64,000 nucleotides of DNA from Salinicola corii (lineage in GTDB: Bacteria; Pseudomonadota; Gammaproteobacteria; Pseudomonadales; Halomonadaceae), in assembly GCF_008298015.1 (NCBI RefSeq), contig NZ_VTPX01000001.1, positions 682,001 through 746,000 on the forward strand, read 5' to 3'. The position numbers were made by a program, and so were the translations under genes. A model generated the notes under the pieces. The model saw nothing but the letters and a program-made list of their open reading frames with translations, was not told the DNA's origin and did no database searches. Shown piece after piece: positions 43,940 through 52,543 of this stretch. The stretch's first letter is position 1; each line of letters begins with the position of its first letter.

Positions 43940-44199
43940 CCACTATCGCTGTTATGTGACGAGATCAGCGAGGCGCCACAGGCGGTCTTGTGGCCGTGTA
44001 GCGCCACCGACTTGCCGTTGATCTTCATGGTCGGATGACCTTCGACGATGGCGTTGGTGCTGCCGTGGCCGTCTTTCGGGCAGGTGACCTTGTCGCCGAC
44101 ACAGGCAACCGGTTTGCCGTCAATCAGATAATTGCTCTGCGCGGTAATTACTTTGCCGCCGTGGCTGGTGGCGTCACCGAGTACAACGATGCCTTTCAT
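43930..44199 (-). CDS. PAAR-domain spike-tip protein
   Basis: 89 residues from ATG 44199 (MKGIVVLGDATSHGGKVI); an ATG 19 codons upstream is unlikely. The PAAR repeats and presumed zinc ligands are visible: TSHGG, CVGDKVTCPKDGHG, INGKSVALHGHKTACG. It ends shortly after the domain, so it carries no fused toxin. It caps VgrG to sharpen the spike. It is transcribed against the thiolase-like gene and divergently from vgrG2. Confidence 0.93.
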   Translation of the reverse strand: MKGIVVLGDATSHGGKVITAQSNYLIDGKPVACVGDKVTCPKDGHGSTNAIVEGHPTMKINGKSVALHGHKTACGASLISSHNSDSGHE

Positions 44200-44337
44200 C
44201 GATCCGGGCTTCCTGGCAAGTGTGAGAGGTCGAGTCCGACCAAGCGGGCTCATCAACGAGCATTAATTTAGCCATCGACACCTGGGCGGTACAAGCAGCG
44301 GGTGGTGTGATGGCGGAGAGGCCAAGAGGCAGAGACG

Positions 44338-46956
44338 ATGCTGGATAGTTTACTCGATACCTTCGACATCGACCTGTCGCAGTCGCAGCGGCTGCTGACC
44401 CTCGACATCGCCGGGGCGTCGTTCATTCCCCATCGGCTGGTGGGCGAGGAGCGCGTCAGCGAGCCGTTTTGCTACCGGCTGGACTGCATCTCCCAGCAGG
44501 GCGATATCGAACTCAAGACGTTGATGGCCCAGCCGGCCAACCTGTCGATCCTGCAGGCGGATGGCAGCTATCGTCGCCTGCACGGCCTGGTTTCGGAGGC
44601 GGCGCTGCTGGGCGAGGATGGTGGCGTCACCTACTACCAGCTCACCCTGGTGCCGTGGCTCAAGATGCTCGAGCTGGGCCGCGACAGCCGCATCTTCCAG
44701 GATCGCAGCGTCGTCGATGTCCTCACCGCCGTATTCGACGGCCATGACCTGGCCAAGGGCCGCTACCGCTTCGACCTGCGCCGCGACTATCCCGCCCGCA
44801 GCTACTGCGTGCAGTATCGCGAGAGCGACTTCAACTTCATCAGCCGCCTCTGCGAGGAAGAAGGCATTTTTTGGTATGCCGAATTTGCCGATAGCACAGA
44901 CAGCGATAAGGGTGATGATTTCGACGGCCACCGCATCGTCTTCACCGACGACGTCGATACCACCCGCCCCGTCAGCCCCCAGGCGATCCGCTTCCACCGC
45001 CAGGCTGCCACCGAGCGCGAGGATGCGCTCACCCAGTGGGGCGGCGTACGCTCCCAGCAACCCACCCGGGTCAGCGTCGGCACCTTCGACTACAAGCAGC
45101 CCTCGCTCACCAAGCGCACCGGGCTGGATACCCTCAGCGACCAGGGCAACCTGCCGCCGACCGAGCTCTACGACTACGCCGGCGAGTACTACTACCACGG
45201 CTACGAGCGCGGCGAACGCCTCACCGAAAACCGGCTGGAAGCGCATGAATCCCGCGCCAAGCGCTTCCGCGGCAGCGGCGGCGCCCGCCAGCTCCAGGCG
45301 GGGCGCTGGTTCGAACTCACCCAGCACCCGCTGCACGACACCGGGGGCGAGCAAGAGCGCCAGTTCCTGCTGCTGGGCGTCACCGTTCACGCCGAAAACG
45401 CGCTGCCGGTCTCGGCCCAGCTCCAGGCACTGCCGGGCAGCCTGCAGCCCCGGCTTGACGCTGCCAAGAAAGCGCACGGTCTCGAAGCTGATACCGCAGA
45501 CCCTACCGGCGAGCGTCTTTCCGATTACGCCACCGGCGGCACCGGCCATTTCCTGGTCGATCTCGAGGCCCAGCGCCGCAGCCAGCCCTACCGCCATCCG
45601 CTGACCCATCGCCGCCCGGTGATCGGCGGACCCCAGACCGCCACCGTGGTCGGCCCGGCCAACGAAGAGATCCACACCGACCATCTCAACCGGGTACGGG
45701 TGCAGTTCCATTGGGACCGCCAGGGCCAAAACGATGAGAACTCCAGCGTCTGGCTGCGGGTCTCCCAACCCAACGCCGGCGCCGGCTGGGGCGGCGTGTT
45801 CGTCCCGCGCATCGGTCAGGAAGTCCTCGTCGACTTCCTTGAAGGCGATGCCGACCGGCCGCTGATCACCGGCCGGGTCTACAACGGCGAGCAGACCCCG
45901 GACTGGCACAGCCACGGCCTGCTCTCCGGGTTCAAGAGCAAGACCTACCGCGGCAGCAAGTACAACGAACTCGTCTTCGACGACGCCACCGACCAGGAAC
46001 GGGTCCGGCTCAACTCCGAGAACGAGAAGAGCCAGCTCAACCTCGGCTACCTGATCCACCAGACCGGCAACACCCGCGGCGCCTTCCGCGGCACCGGGTT
46101 CGAGCTGCGCACCGACGCCTATGGCGCCATCCGCGCCAACCAGGGGCTCTACCTCACCAGCTGGGGCCAGCTAGGCGCCAGTGGCGACCAGCTCGACCTC
46201 ACCCCGGCCAGACAGCAGCTCGACAGCGCCTATCAGCTCAGCGACAGCCTCAGCCAGAGTGCCGCGGACCACAACGCCGACGCCCTCGACAGCCGGACGA
46301 ACCTCAAGCAGGCCGGTGAAGACGCCGACGACCGCTACGGCAACAGCGAACAGCTTGCGGACGCCAAGCAAGACAACGCGCGCGGCGCCAGCGATAGCGG
46401 CGGTCGCGGCGAAGCCGCACGCATGAAAGCGCCGTGGCTGCATATGGCCTCGCCCGCCGGCATCACCCTGAGTACCCCGGAATCGACCCATCTCGCCCAG
46501 GGCCGCTCGCTGAGCGTCTCCAGCGGCGAGGACGTCAATATCGCCACCGGCAAGAGCCTGGTCGCCTCGATCTCCGAGAAGCTCTCGCTGTTCGTGCAGA
46601 AAGCCGGCATCAAACTGTTCGCCGCCCGGGGCAAGGTGGAGATGCAGGCGCAGTCGGACAATCTGGAAGCCACCGCGCGGCGGGATCTCGGGGTCACCTC
46701 GACGGAAGACAAGATCGACTTCGCCGCCGCCGAGGAGATTCTGCTGGTCAGCGGCGGCGCCTATGTCCGTATCAAGGGCGGCAATATCGAGCTGCATGCG
46801 CCGGGCAAGGTTACGGTCAAGGGCGCGACGAAGAGTTTTGGGGGGCCGGCGAGTCTGGATTCGGAAATGACGGAATTGCCGGAAGAGAAAAGCCCTCTTT
46901 GTCCCAAGAAGAACCGAGCTGCAGCAAGCGTGGGCGAGGGAAGTGTGGAGATATGA
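44338..46956 (+). CDS. vgrG: VgrG2 spike protein (TssI)
   Basis: 872 residues, starting MLDSLLDTFDIDLSQSQRLL. The gp27-like hub, OB fold and linker are almost identical to VgrG1. The beta-helix tip switches after SEKLSLFVQKAGIKLFAARGKVEMQAQ to a different sequence (SDNLEATARRDLGVTSTED, VSGGAYVRIKGGNIELHAPGKVTVKGATKSFGGPASL), shared with vgrG3 at 52544. The C-terminal extension is only about 40 residues with no transthyretin-like domain, in keeping with use of a DUF4123 adaptor. The stop overlaps that adaptor gene by 4 bases. Confidence 0.96.
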   Translation: MLDSLLDTFDIDLSQSQRLLTLDIAGASFIPHRLVGEERVSEPFCYRLDCISQQGDIELKTLMAQPANLSILQADGSYRRLHGLVSEAALLGEDGGVTYYQLTLVPWLKMLELGRDSRIFQDRSVVDVLTAVFDGHDLAKGRYRFDLRRDYPARSYCVQYRESDFNFISRLCEEEGIFWYAEFADSTDSDKGDDFDGHRIVFTDDVDTTRPVSPQAIRFHRQAATEREDALTQWGGVRSQQPTRVSVGTFDYKQPSLTKRTGLDTLSDQGNLPPTELYDYAGEYYYHGYERGERLTENRLEAHESRAKRFRGSGGARQLQAGRWFELTQHPLHDTGGEQERQFLLLGVTVHAENALPVSAQLQALPGSLQPRLDAAKKAHGLEADTADPTGERLSDYATGGTGHFLVDLEAQRRSQPYRHPLTHRRPVIGGPQTATVVGPANEEIHTDHLNRVRVQFHWDRQGQNDENSSVWLRVSQPNAGAGWGGVFVPRIGQEVLVDFLEGDADRPLITGRVYNGEQTPDWHSHGLLSGFKSKTYRGSKYNELVFDDATDQERVRLNSENEKSQLNLGYLIHQTGNTRGAFRGTGFELRTDAYGAIRANQGLYLTSWGQLGASGDQLDLTPARQQLDSAYQLSDSLSQSAADHNADALDSRTNLKQAGEDADDRYGNSEQLADAKQDNARGASDSGGRGEAARMKAPWLHMASPAGITLSTPESTHLAQGRSLSVSSGEDVNIATGKSLVASISEKLSLFVQKAGIKLFAARGKVEMQAQSDNLEATARRDLGVTSTEDKIDFAAAEEILLVSGGAYVRIKGGNIELHAPGKVTVKGATKSFGGPASLDSEMTELPEEKSPLCPKKNRAAASVGEGSVEI
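44344..46650 (+). repeat. Long inverted repeat: vgrG2 core, partner of vgrG1 at about 17860-20160
   Basis: The two genes encode nearly identical hub, OB-fold and linker regions for about 770 residues and stay very similar at the DNA level. They lie in opposite orientation some 24 kb apart, flanking clpV to PAAR. A shorter part (from GVFVPRIGQ onward) recurs in direct orientation at 52549 and, deleted, inverted at 12540-13045. Confidence 0.88.
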
Positions 46957-47849
46957 TCAAAGCAGCCTTGAGAGTACAGGCCCTCACCGATTTGGATCAA
47001 CTGCATGGTCTACTTGCAGCGGGTCAGATAAGCGCGTTGGTCGATCCTCTCATTGTCGATCCAGGTCTCGGAGATGCCAAGAATCTATTGGATTGCGCTA
47101 CCGTGAAGAACCCTTTTTTGGATCAGCCATCGGCACAGCGCCTACGCCTTCAGCCCATAAAAGATGGTGCGTCTCAAGTGTGGGACAACATGAATGCACA
47201 TCGTGAACAACCCCTCATGCCTGGTGACCCACGCTCGCTGTGCGGTTGGGTGATTTCTCCCCATCCTATCTTCAGTATCAGCCGGCATATTGCTCGTCGT
47301 CTCCGACAAAAAAAACCCTCTGGTCGACAAGCATTGCTCCGTTATTACGATCCCCGCGTTCTCCAACGTCTCCAAGCCATTCTCGACGAAGAGCAATTGG
47401 CGTTCCTGCTTGGACCGATACATCATTGGATATTCATCGATCATGCTGGCTGTTTTCGAGTGTTTTCATCTCACCCGCGAAACATGACTCAATCCGCACT
47501 CTCGCTGTCAAATCCTCAATGGATGTCTATTGATCGTATTGGGTTGCTGAACAAGACTCTAGCGATCGGTGCAGAGATCATGGATATTCGCCAAGTGGAT
47601 GACCAAGACATAATAAATCTCGATCGGCTGCTTCAAGTCGCAGAGCTTGAAGGTGTCTCCGATGACGACGCCCGTATGATTTTTGCACTACAGGGTATGC
47701 GTTTGCCACCCAATTTTCATCGTCATTCAGAGATGATTCGTCTTTTCCAGCGTTGCCGTGAGGGAGAGCGTTACCAAGAATTGGTAAGAGAATGGAGTCG
47801 CGAGACTTGGCAGCGTATAGCTGAGGAAAGTGAGGAGAACATCTTATGA
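46953..47849 (+). CDS. DUF4123-type effector adaptor (Tap/TEC)
   Basis: 298 residues from ATG 46953, overlapping the vgrG2 stop by 4 bases. The N-terminal half has the DUF4123 character: LHGLLAAGQISALVDPLIVDPG, then SLCGWVISPHP, RRLRQKKPSGRQALLRYYDPRVLQRLQAILD, LLGPIHHWIFID. The family loads cargo toxins onto VgrG and is usually encoded between vgrG and effector, exactly as here. A long frame that runs into this gene from upstream is only vgrG2 read out of frame. Confidence 0.9.
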   Translation: MIKAALRVQALTDLDQLHGLLAAGQISALVDPLIVDPGLGDAKNLLDCATVKNPFLDQPSAQRLRLQPIKDGASQVWDNMNAHREQPLMPGDPRSLCGWVISPHPIFSISRHIARRLRQKKPSGRQALLRYYDPRVLQRLQAILDEEQLAFLLGPIHHWIFIDHAGCFRVFSSHPRNMTQSALSLSNPQWMSIDRIGLLNKTLAIGAEIMDIRQVDDQDIINLDRLLQVAELEGVSDDDARMIFALQGMRLPPNFHRHSEMIRLFQRCREGERYQELVREWSRETWQRIAEESEENIL

Positions 47850-50482
47850 CCGAATACATCGACCCGAGTTTAATCACGTCCGCAGTCGAGAGAAACGTTG
47901 CGATCGGTGCACAAGGTGAAGGTTGTAACTTCTGCGGTAGGGTTGGGTTGCCGATACTTCCGGTAAGATATGCAGTTATCGATACCCATCAGTCCGAATG
48001 GTCGGCAGGCCTCCCATTGACAATGGCGAGATATGCGCAGACAAACTTTCCACCAATTGATCAAGCGCGCTATGTATTACGTTTGATGCGCGAAGGGTAC
48101 CTCTATCTTTATGATGAGGCGCGTCAGCGTTGGCAAGCATGGATGATTACCAGCGACTCTCGATTGTGCGAATTTCCACCGCGTGGAAGGCCGCCAAGCG
48201 CCGAGGAGGATGACCACGTTGAGTCGCCATGCAGCGTACCCGCCAATAACCTCTCGGCATTGCTGCTAACCATACCGGATGCGCAGCGCGCTCAAACAGT
48301 TTACGTCGCCTATTCTGACCACCTGTGGACCTCACGGATGCTCGATGATATGGCAAGTAATCAGGAGGGGGTGCGGGATAGGGCGATGCAATCATTTGAC
48401 GTGGCCTCTTGGCTTGCTTCTCAATCATCGGAATCGGCAACAAGTCCCGAGGATGTGGCAACTTTCGTGCCGGAATTTGGAAACATGTCACTACGGCAGT
48501 TATGCGAGGGAGACTGTTTCCCCTATCTCGGTTCGAGTGCTCGACAGTTGCTCGATGCAGAGCAGCTCGCGGAGCGAATGAATTGGATCGTTCGGAATAC
48601 TCCGGCACTTGTTGGCAAGGGCGCCATGTTGGCTATCGAGGATCCGATCGGCATCACTGCTTCGCTTAATCAGTTTCGTAACAATGCTAAGCAGCGACTG
48701 GACGGTTACGCATTCTCTGAAGAGGTGCGCACCAAGAAAATTACGTCGGAAATGATTATCGGTGTGAAGTCGGCCATCATGAAGGCTGCACGGGATCGAG
48801 CCAATGCGACGATAGAGCGTGTCGAGAATGGGCCCCTTGTGGATCTCAACCTGGAGCAGGCCCAGGATTTCGAGAACCTTGCTCCCAAGGAGCAGGAGGA
48901 ACGATGGAGCCGTATGCCACAATGGCAACGCGAGCGGATATCGGATGCTAGGAAGCGATTGGCTGAGATTCGCATGGCCCAGGCCAGAAATGCTCCAGAG
49001 TTTCGTCGCACTGCCATCAGCCAAAGCTGGGAAAAATATCAGGAGCGTTATGACGAGGACGCTCGTCAGGCGTTTGAGACGTCTTATGGCGCACGTATCG
49101 ACGAAGGTAAGCAAGAGATCAACGCGAGGGGGGATTGCCACCTGAGTTGGTTGACGTCCGATTCGATCGTCAATGCCTTGAAGAGTTACGATACGGAATC
49201 TTTGCCCGATGGTAGAGCTTATGAAATGGCCGTGGCATCCATGGTGACGGGCACCAGTTTGACTGCTCGAGGTTCAGAGGTATTAGCCCAGTTGCTCGAG
49301 CGTCCGCTAACGCAGGACAACTCATTTTACTGGCGTGCCTTGTTTCTCAACCAGAAGTCCTGCATGGAGGCGGTGTGGGATTACGTAGCCAGTTCGGCTG
49401 ACTGGGGAAGCAAACTCTATGGGCCGCTCAGTCAGTTGCTCAGTCGTGATGGAGAAAGCGGCTCAAGGTTAGAGAATTTAATCGCCGATGCCGTCAGGGT
49501 AATTGGCGAGAAACTGTCTCAATTGGATTTAGAGCATGTTGCCCGGAATCAACTTGCCAGGGCTTGGCAGAGCGTCGGTTGGGCTCGCTTCGATATCAGG
49601 GTCTCGTTAACATATTTTGATATGGATGCGAATCGACTGGACCGTCTCTATGACGACTTTCTATGGCGTGGAGAGCTGAGCATTTCCGATATGCGAGGTG
49701 AGAATAGAAGGCTGTCTCCCTCGCTTGATGAACTGTCCCAGCAAGAGCAACGGATCTGGGCGATGGTGCCCCAAGATCTTGCACCCCAGCAGCGTCAACA
49801 GGCGCTCCTAGGGCATGATGAGGCTGGCGAGCTGATCAACAGAAGAATGAATCTTGCCATGGCGCCCTCGAGTGGCGGGGCGCTATTTCTGGTAGGGCTC
49901 GAACTCATCAATAGCTGGAAAGCGCTGACAGCACTCAATGGTCGAGAGTTGGCAAAGTCAGGAAGTAATCTCGTCGCCTCCAGTGCAGCATTGACAAGTG
50001 CTTTGGCAGGAGCGGTAAAAGAGCTTCTCGGTAGTCTGCCAAAAGAGAGTGCCATTTATAGGAATTTGACATGGACCAATGGAATTGGAGGCGCCGTAGC
50101 GTCTTGGATAGGCGCGTACTGGATGTTCAGTGAGATGTTTGATGCTAGGGAGAGGCATGATGGCTTGGCTTTCTTATATGCGGCGTCAGGTATTACTTCT
50201 TTCGTTTCGGGAGTGGCTTCTTTAATGGCATCAGCTCAAGCTGCCGGAAGAATAGCAAGTACAGGAGTTTCTATTGGTAGGCTAGTCATTTTTAGCCGTT
50301 TCGGCTGGGCGGCAGTCGCAGGCTGGGTTGGCTGGGTTGCTATAGGTCTTGCTGTTGTCAGCCTTTATCTCGTTCCAGATGAACTGGAGAAATGGCTTGG
50401 CTCTTGTGTCTACGGTAAGGGTGAAAGCCATTATGATGGTCTGCAGGAAACATTGGATGCCTATCAAGATTTAGTCAAGTGA
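47846..50482 (+). CDS. VasX-like T6SS membrane toxin
   Basis: 878 residues, coupled to the adaptor by a 4-base overlap. The N-terminal region matches the VasX/BTH_I2691 type: CNFCGRVGLPILPVRYAVID, then YVLRLMREGYLYLYDEARQRWQAW. A helical middle follows. The C-terminal 200 residues hold several hydrophobic segments (ALFLVGLELINSW, GIGGAVASWIGAYWMF, GLAFLYAASGITSFVSGVASLMA, AAVAGWVGWVAIGLAVVSLYLV), fitting a pore-forming toxin for inner membranes. Two DUF6708-type genes downstream are likely antidotes. Lower GC than the T6SS core suggests acquisition. Confidence 0.85.
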   Translation: MTEYIDPSLITSAVERNVAIGAQGEGCNFCGRVGLPILPVRYAVIDTHQSEWSAGLPLTMARYAQTNFPPIDQARYVLRLMREGYLYLYDEARQRWQAWMITSDSRLCEFPPRGRPPSAEEDDHVESPCSVPANNLSALLLTIPDAQRAQTVYVAYSDHLWTSRMLDDMASNQEGVRDRAMQSFDVASWLASQSSESATSPEDVATFVPEFGNMSLRQLCEGDCFPYLGSSARQLLDAEQLAERMNWIVRNTPALVGKGAMLAIEDPIGITASLNQFRNNAKQRLDGYAFSEEVRTKKITSEMIIGVKSAIMKAARDRANATIERVENGPLVDLNLEQAQDFENLAPKEQEERWSRMPQWQRERISDARKRLAEIRMAQARNAPEFRRTAISQSWEKYQERYDEDARQAFETSYGARIDEGKQEINARGDCHLSWLTSDSIVNALKSYDTESLPDGRAYEMAVASMVTGTSLTARGSEVLAQLLERPLTQDNSFYWRALFLNQKSCMEAVWDYVASSADWGSKLYGPLSQLLSRDGESGSRLENLIADAVRVIGEKLSQLDLEHVARNQLARAWQSVGWARFDIRVSLTYFDMDANRLDRLYDDFLWRGELSISDMRGENRRLSPSLDELSQQEQRIWAMVPQDLAPQQRQQALLGHDEAGELINRRMNLAMAPSSGGALFLVGLELINSWKALTALNGRELAKSGSNLVASSAALTSALAGAVKELLGSLPKESAIYRNLTWTNGIGGAVASWIGAYWMFSEMFDARERHDGLAFLYAASGITSFVSGVASLMASAQAAGRIASTGVSIGRLVIFSRFGWAAVAGWVGWVAIGLAVVSLYLVPDELEKWLGSCVYGKGESHYDGLQETLDAYQDLVK

Positions 50483-50491
50483 GAGTAGACG

Positions 50492-51445
50492 ATGATTCAC
50501 GAATATAACGTTGCTGCTGACTGTGTTAAGCGTGGGACTGATTTTTTTTCTCGTCCACATGGATTTGAACGTGAAGAGGGAAAGGCTTTTTCTCACGAAA
50601 AAAAAGCAGCAGATGTTCCTGGTATGGCTGAAGCTGTTTATCGCAAGACAAATTATTTTCTAGAGACTACGCACGCGGACGAATATGCAGCTCGTGGTGA
50701 GTATACGGCCATGATGGGGTTTCCGTTAATCGTCATGTGTGGTTTTTTTGTTTATATGGCTTTTTTGTCTGTGCTTGATATTGGTGTTTCGGGTTTCAAT
50801 TATTATGATTTACTGATGATTCTCTTTTCACTTGTTGTTGTCGTCGGGTCGGTGTGGGTGTCAAATTACCTTTTGCTTGGTAATGATTGGTTTTCTTATC
50901 GTCATGGTGCAGTTCGGTTTAACTGTAAGGCTCAGAAGGTTTACGTGTTTTATTCGCCAGGATTGGGTGGTGTTAGGGGTTATCAATGGAAAGATATGTT
51001 GGCGTATATTGATAAGGCCGGTGTCCACGACGGCTCTGTGGATTCAAATTTTTATACTTTGAAATTTTATGCTTGTGATAGCGAGCGTAAAAATTATTAT
51101 GACAGCTTTAAAATCGGAAGTTCTTTTTCCAGGTATGAAGATTGTGTGGCTTGGTGGGAATACGTGCGGCGCTATATGGAAGAAGGTCCGGACAGTGTTC
51201 CAGAGCCTGATTGGTATCTTTCTGATCGTTTGTCTATCAAGGAGTCTTTTTTGCGATGGTTCCCATTGCGTGAGATGAAACGTGATAAGGCGCGTGGCCT
51301 AGATGTTAAGAAGGCTCAAGGAAGAATGGCTTTGATGTCTCCACTCCTGATTTTCTTTTCATTAGGTCATTTTTTTTCCATGCTGACGAGTAAGAAAGTG
51401 AAATGGCCTGAAAGCATTCGTGAGGTTTGTGGCGAAAGGCGGTGA
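50492..51445 (+). CDS. DUF6708-like membrane protein, probable immunity to the VasX-like toxin
   Basis: 317 residues with two transmembrane segments in the middle (GFPLIVMCGFFVYMAFLSVL near 85-105 and LLMILFSLVVVVGSVWVSNYLLL near 113-137). A cytoplasmic-looking domain follows with DWFSYRHGAVRFN, GYQWKDMLAYID and CVAWWEYVRRYMEEGPDSVPEP, and a last hydrophobic stretch lies near residue 290. It starts 9 bases after the toxin gene. Multi-pass antidotes acting in the inner membrane are known for VasX-type toxins; the pairing here is inferred. AT-rich, with frequent TTT/TAT codons unlike the T6SS core. Confidence 0.75.
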   Translation: MIHEYNVAADCVKRGTDFFSRPHGFEREEGKAFSHEKKAADVPGMAEAVYRKTNYFLETTHADEYAARGEYTAMMGFPLIVMCGFFVYMAFLSVLDIGVSGFNYYDLLMILFSLVVVVGSVWVSNYLLLGNDWFSYRHGAVRFNCKAQKVYVFYSPGLGGVRGYQWKDMLAYIDKAGVHDGSVDSNFYTLKFYACDSERKNYYDSFKIGSSFSRYEDCVAWWEYVRRYMEEGPDSVPEPDWYLSDRLSIKESFLRWFPLREMKRDKARGLDVKKAQGRMALMSPLLIFFSLGHFFSMLTSKKVKWPESIREVCGERR

Positions 51446-51470
51446 CAATTGGTTGTCAGTGGATATTTCA

Positions 51471-52423
51471 ATGATACACGAATACAACATAATTACGGAC
51501 TGCTTGCATAGAAAAGTGAGCCTTGTAGATCGTGCGAAAGAATTTGATCGCAGCGAAGATGATGCATTGGATCATTTTGAACGCGCTGTCGTATCTCCAG
51601 GGTTTGCAGAGTCGGTTTATGCGAAAATCCCCAGTTACTTAGAAGTTTCAAATGCCAAAGAATATAGTTGGAGAGGGCAATTTACAGCAGGCATGGGTTT
51701 TCCATGCATTGCAGTGATGATTTTCGGTATTTATATTTCGATTTCAGGTGTTTTTTTGATGTGTCAAAAGGGTTTTAGTTATGTTTGGTTTTTTCGATTC
51801 CCTTTACTTTGTTGTCGGCAGCTGGTCTTGTGTATGTTGCTCATTATTTTTTTGGCTTGAGTCATGATTGGTTTCATTATCGCCATGGTGCCATTCGGTT
51901 TAATTTTAAGGAGCGTAAAGTTCATGCGTTTTTTTCACCAAAGCTTGGCGGTCCGAGAACTTACGATTGGGATGATGTAGTGGCTTATATTGATGCTTTT
52001 CATGGTAAGGGGGGACATGGCAATCCTGTTCACTACACCTTGAAACTTTATGCCTGTGATCCTTTGCATAAGAAATATTACGACATGCTTGAGCCTGGCA
52101 GCGAAATTATTAAATATGAAGACTGTCTGGCATGGTGGGAATATGTTCGTCGCTTTATGGAGGAAGGTCCGGATAGTGTTCCAGAACCTGATTGGTACCT
52201 ATCTGACCGGTTGTCTCTCAAGGAGTCTTTCTTGCGTTGGTTTCCTTTGCGAGAAATGAAAAGAGATAAGGCGCGTGGACTGAGTATTAGGAAAAGTAAA
52301 ATCTTGATGGTGTTGATGCCACCTTTGCTGACGCTTTTTTCACTGGGGCTTTTTGTTTCTATGCTGACCAGTAGGCGAGTCAAATGGCCAGAAGATATTC
52401 GCAAAGCTTGTGGAGATATCTGA
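51471..52423 (+). pseudogene. Second DUF6708-like gene, frameshifted in a T tract
   Basis: The frame starts at 51471 (MIHEYNIITDCLHRKVSLVD) and parallels the gene upstream, but the reading frame breaks at about 51789-51794, a run of six T. One extra T would restore a continuous protein of about 317 residues reading SYVWFFSIPFTLLSAAG. The second frame then runs to 52423 with DWFHYRHGAIRFN and WWEYVRRFMEEGPDSVPEP. The C-terminal 110 residues are nearly identical between the two copies while the N-terminal 130 are not. It may be a true pseudogene, a phase-variable gene or a base-calling error. Confidence 0.75.
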
Positions 52424-52543
52424 GCTAAATGAGTGTTATCTACTCAGCGGAATGTTTGACATCTTCTACGCTGGCCTGTTGTCGGTATATTCGCTGCTGG
52501 CGCTGGAAATTGCCTGGGCATCGCTGAACCCGCACTTGATGGG

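Noticed and set aside
44350..46059. A long open frame on the minus strand opposite vgrG2 (569 codons), with a matching one opposite vgrG1
   Set aside because: It is the antisense of a conserved GC-rich gene; composition is Val/Gly/Ala-rich without any family feature, and it recurs only because vgrG recurs.
46434..46952. In-frame extension of the DUF4123 gene into vgrG2
   Set aside because: That part is vgrG2 read in another frame; the ATGA-coupled start at 46953 fits the family length.
51786..51797. Programmed -1 frameshift site in the second DUF6708-like gene
   Set aside because: The run is G followed by six T, which does not make a full X-XXY-YYZ slippery heptamer, and no downstream stimulatory structure is evident.
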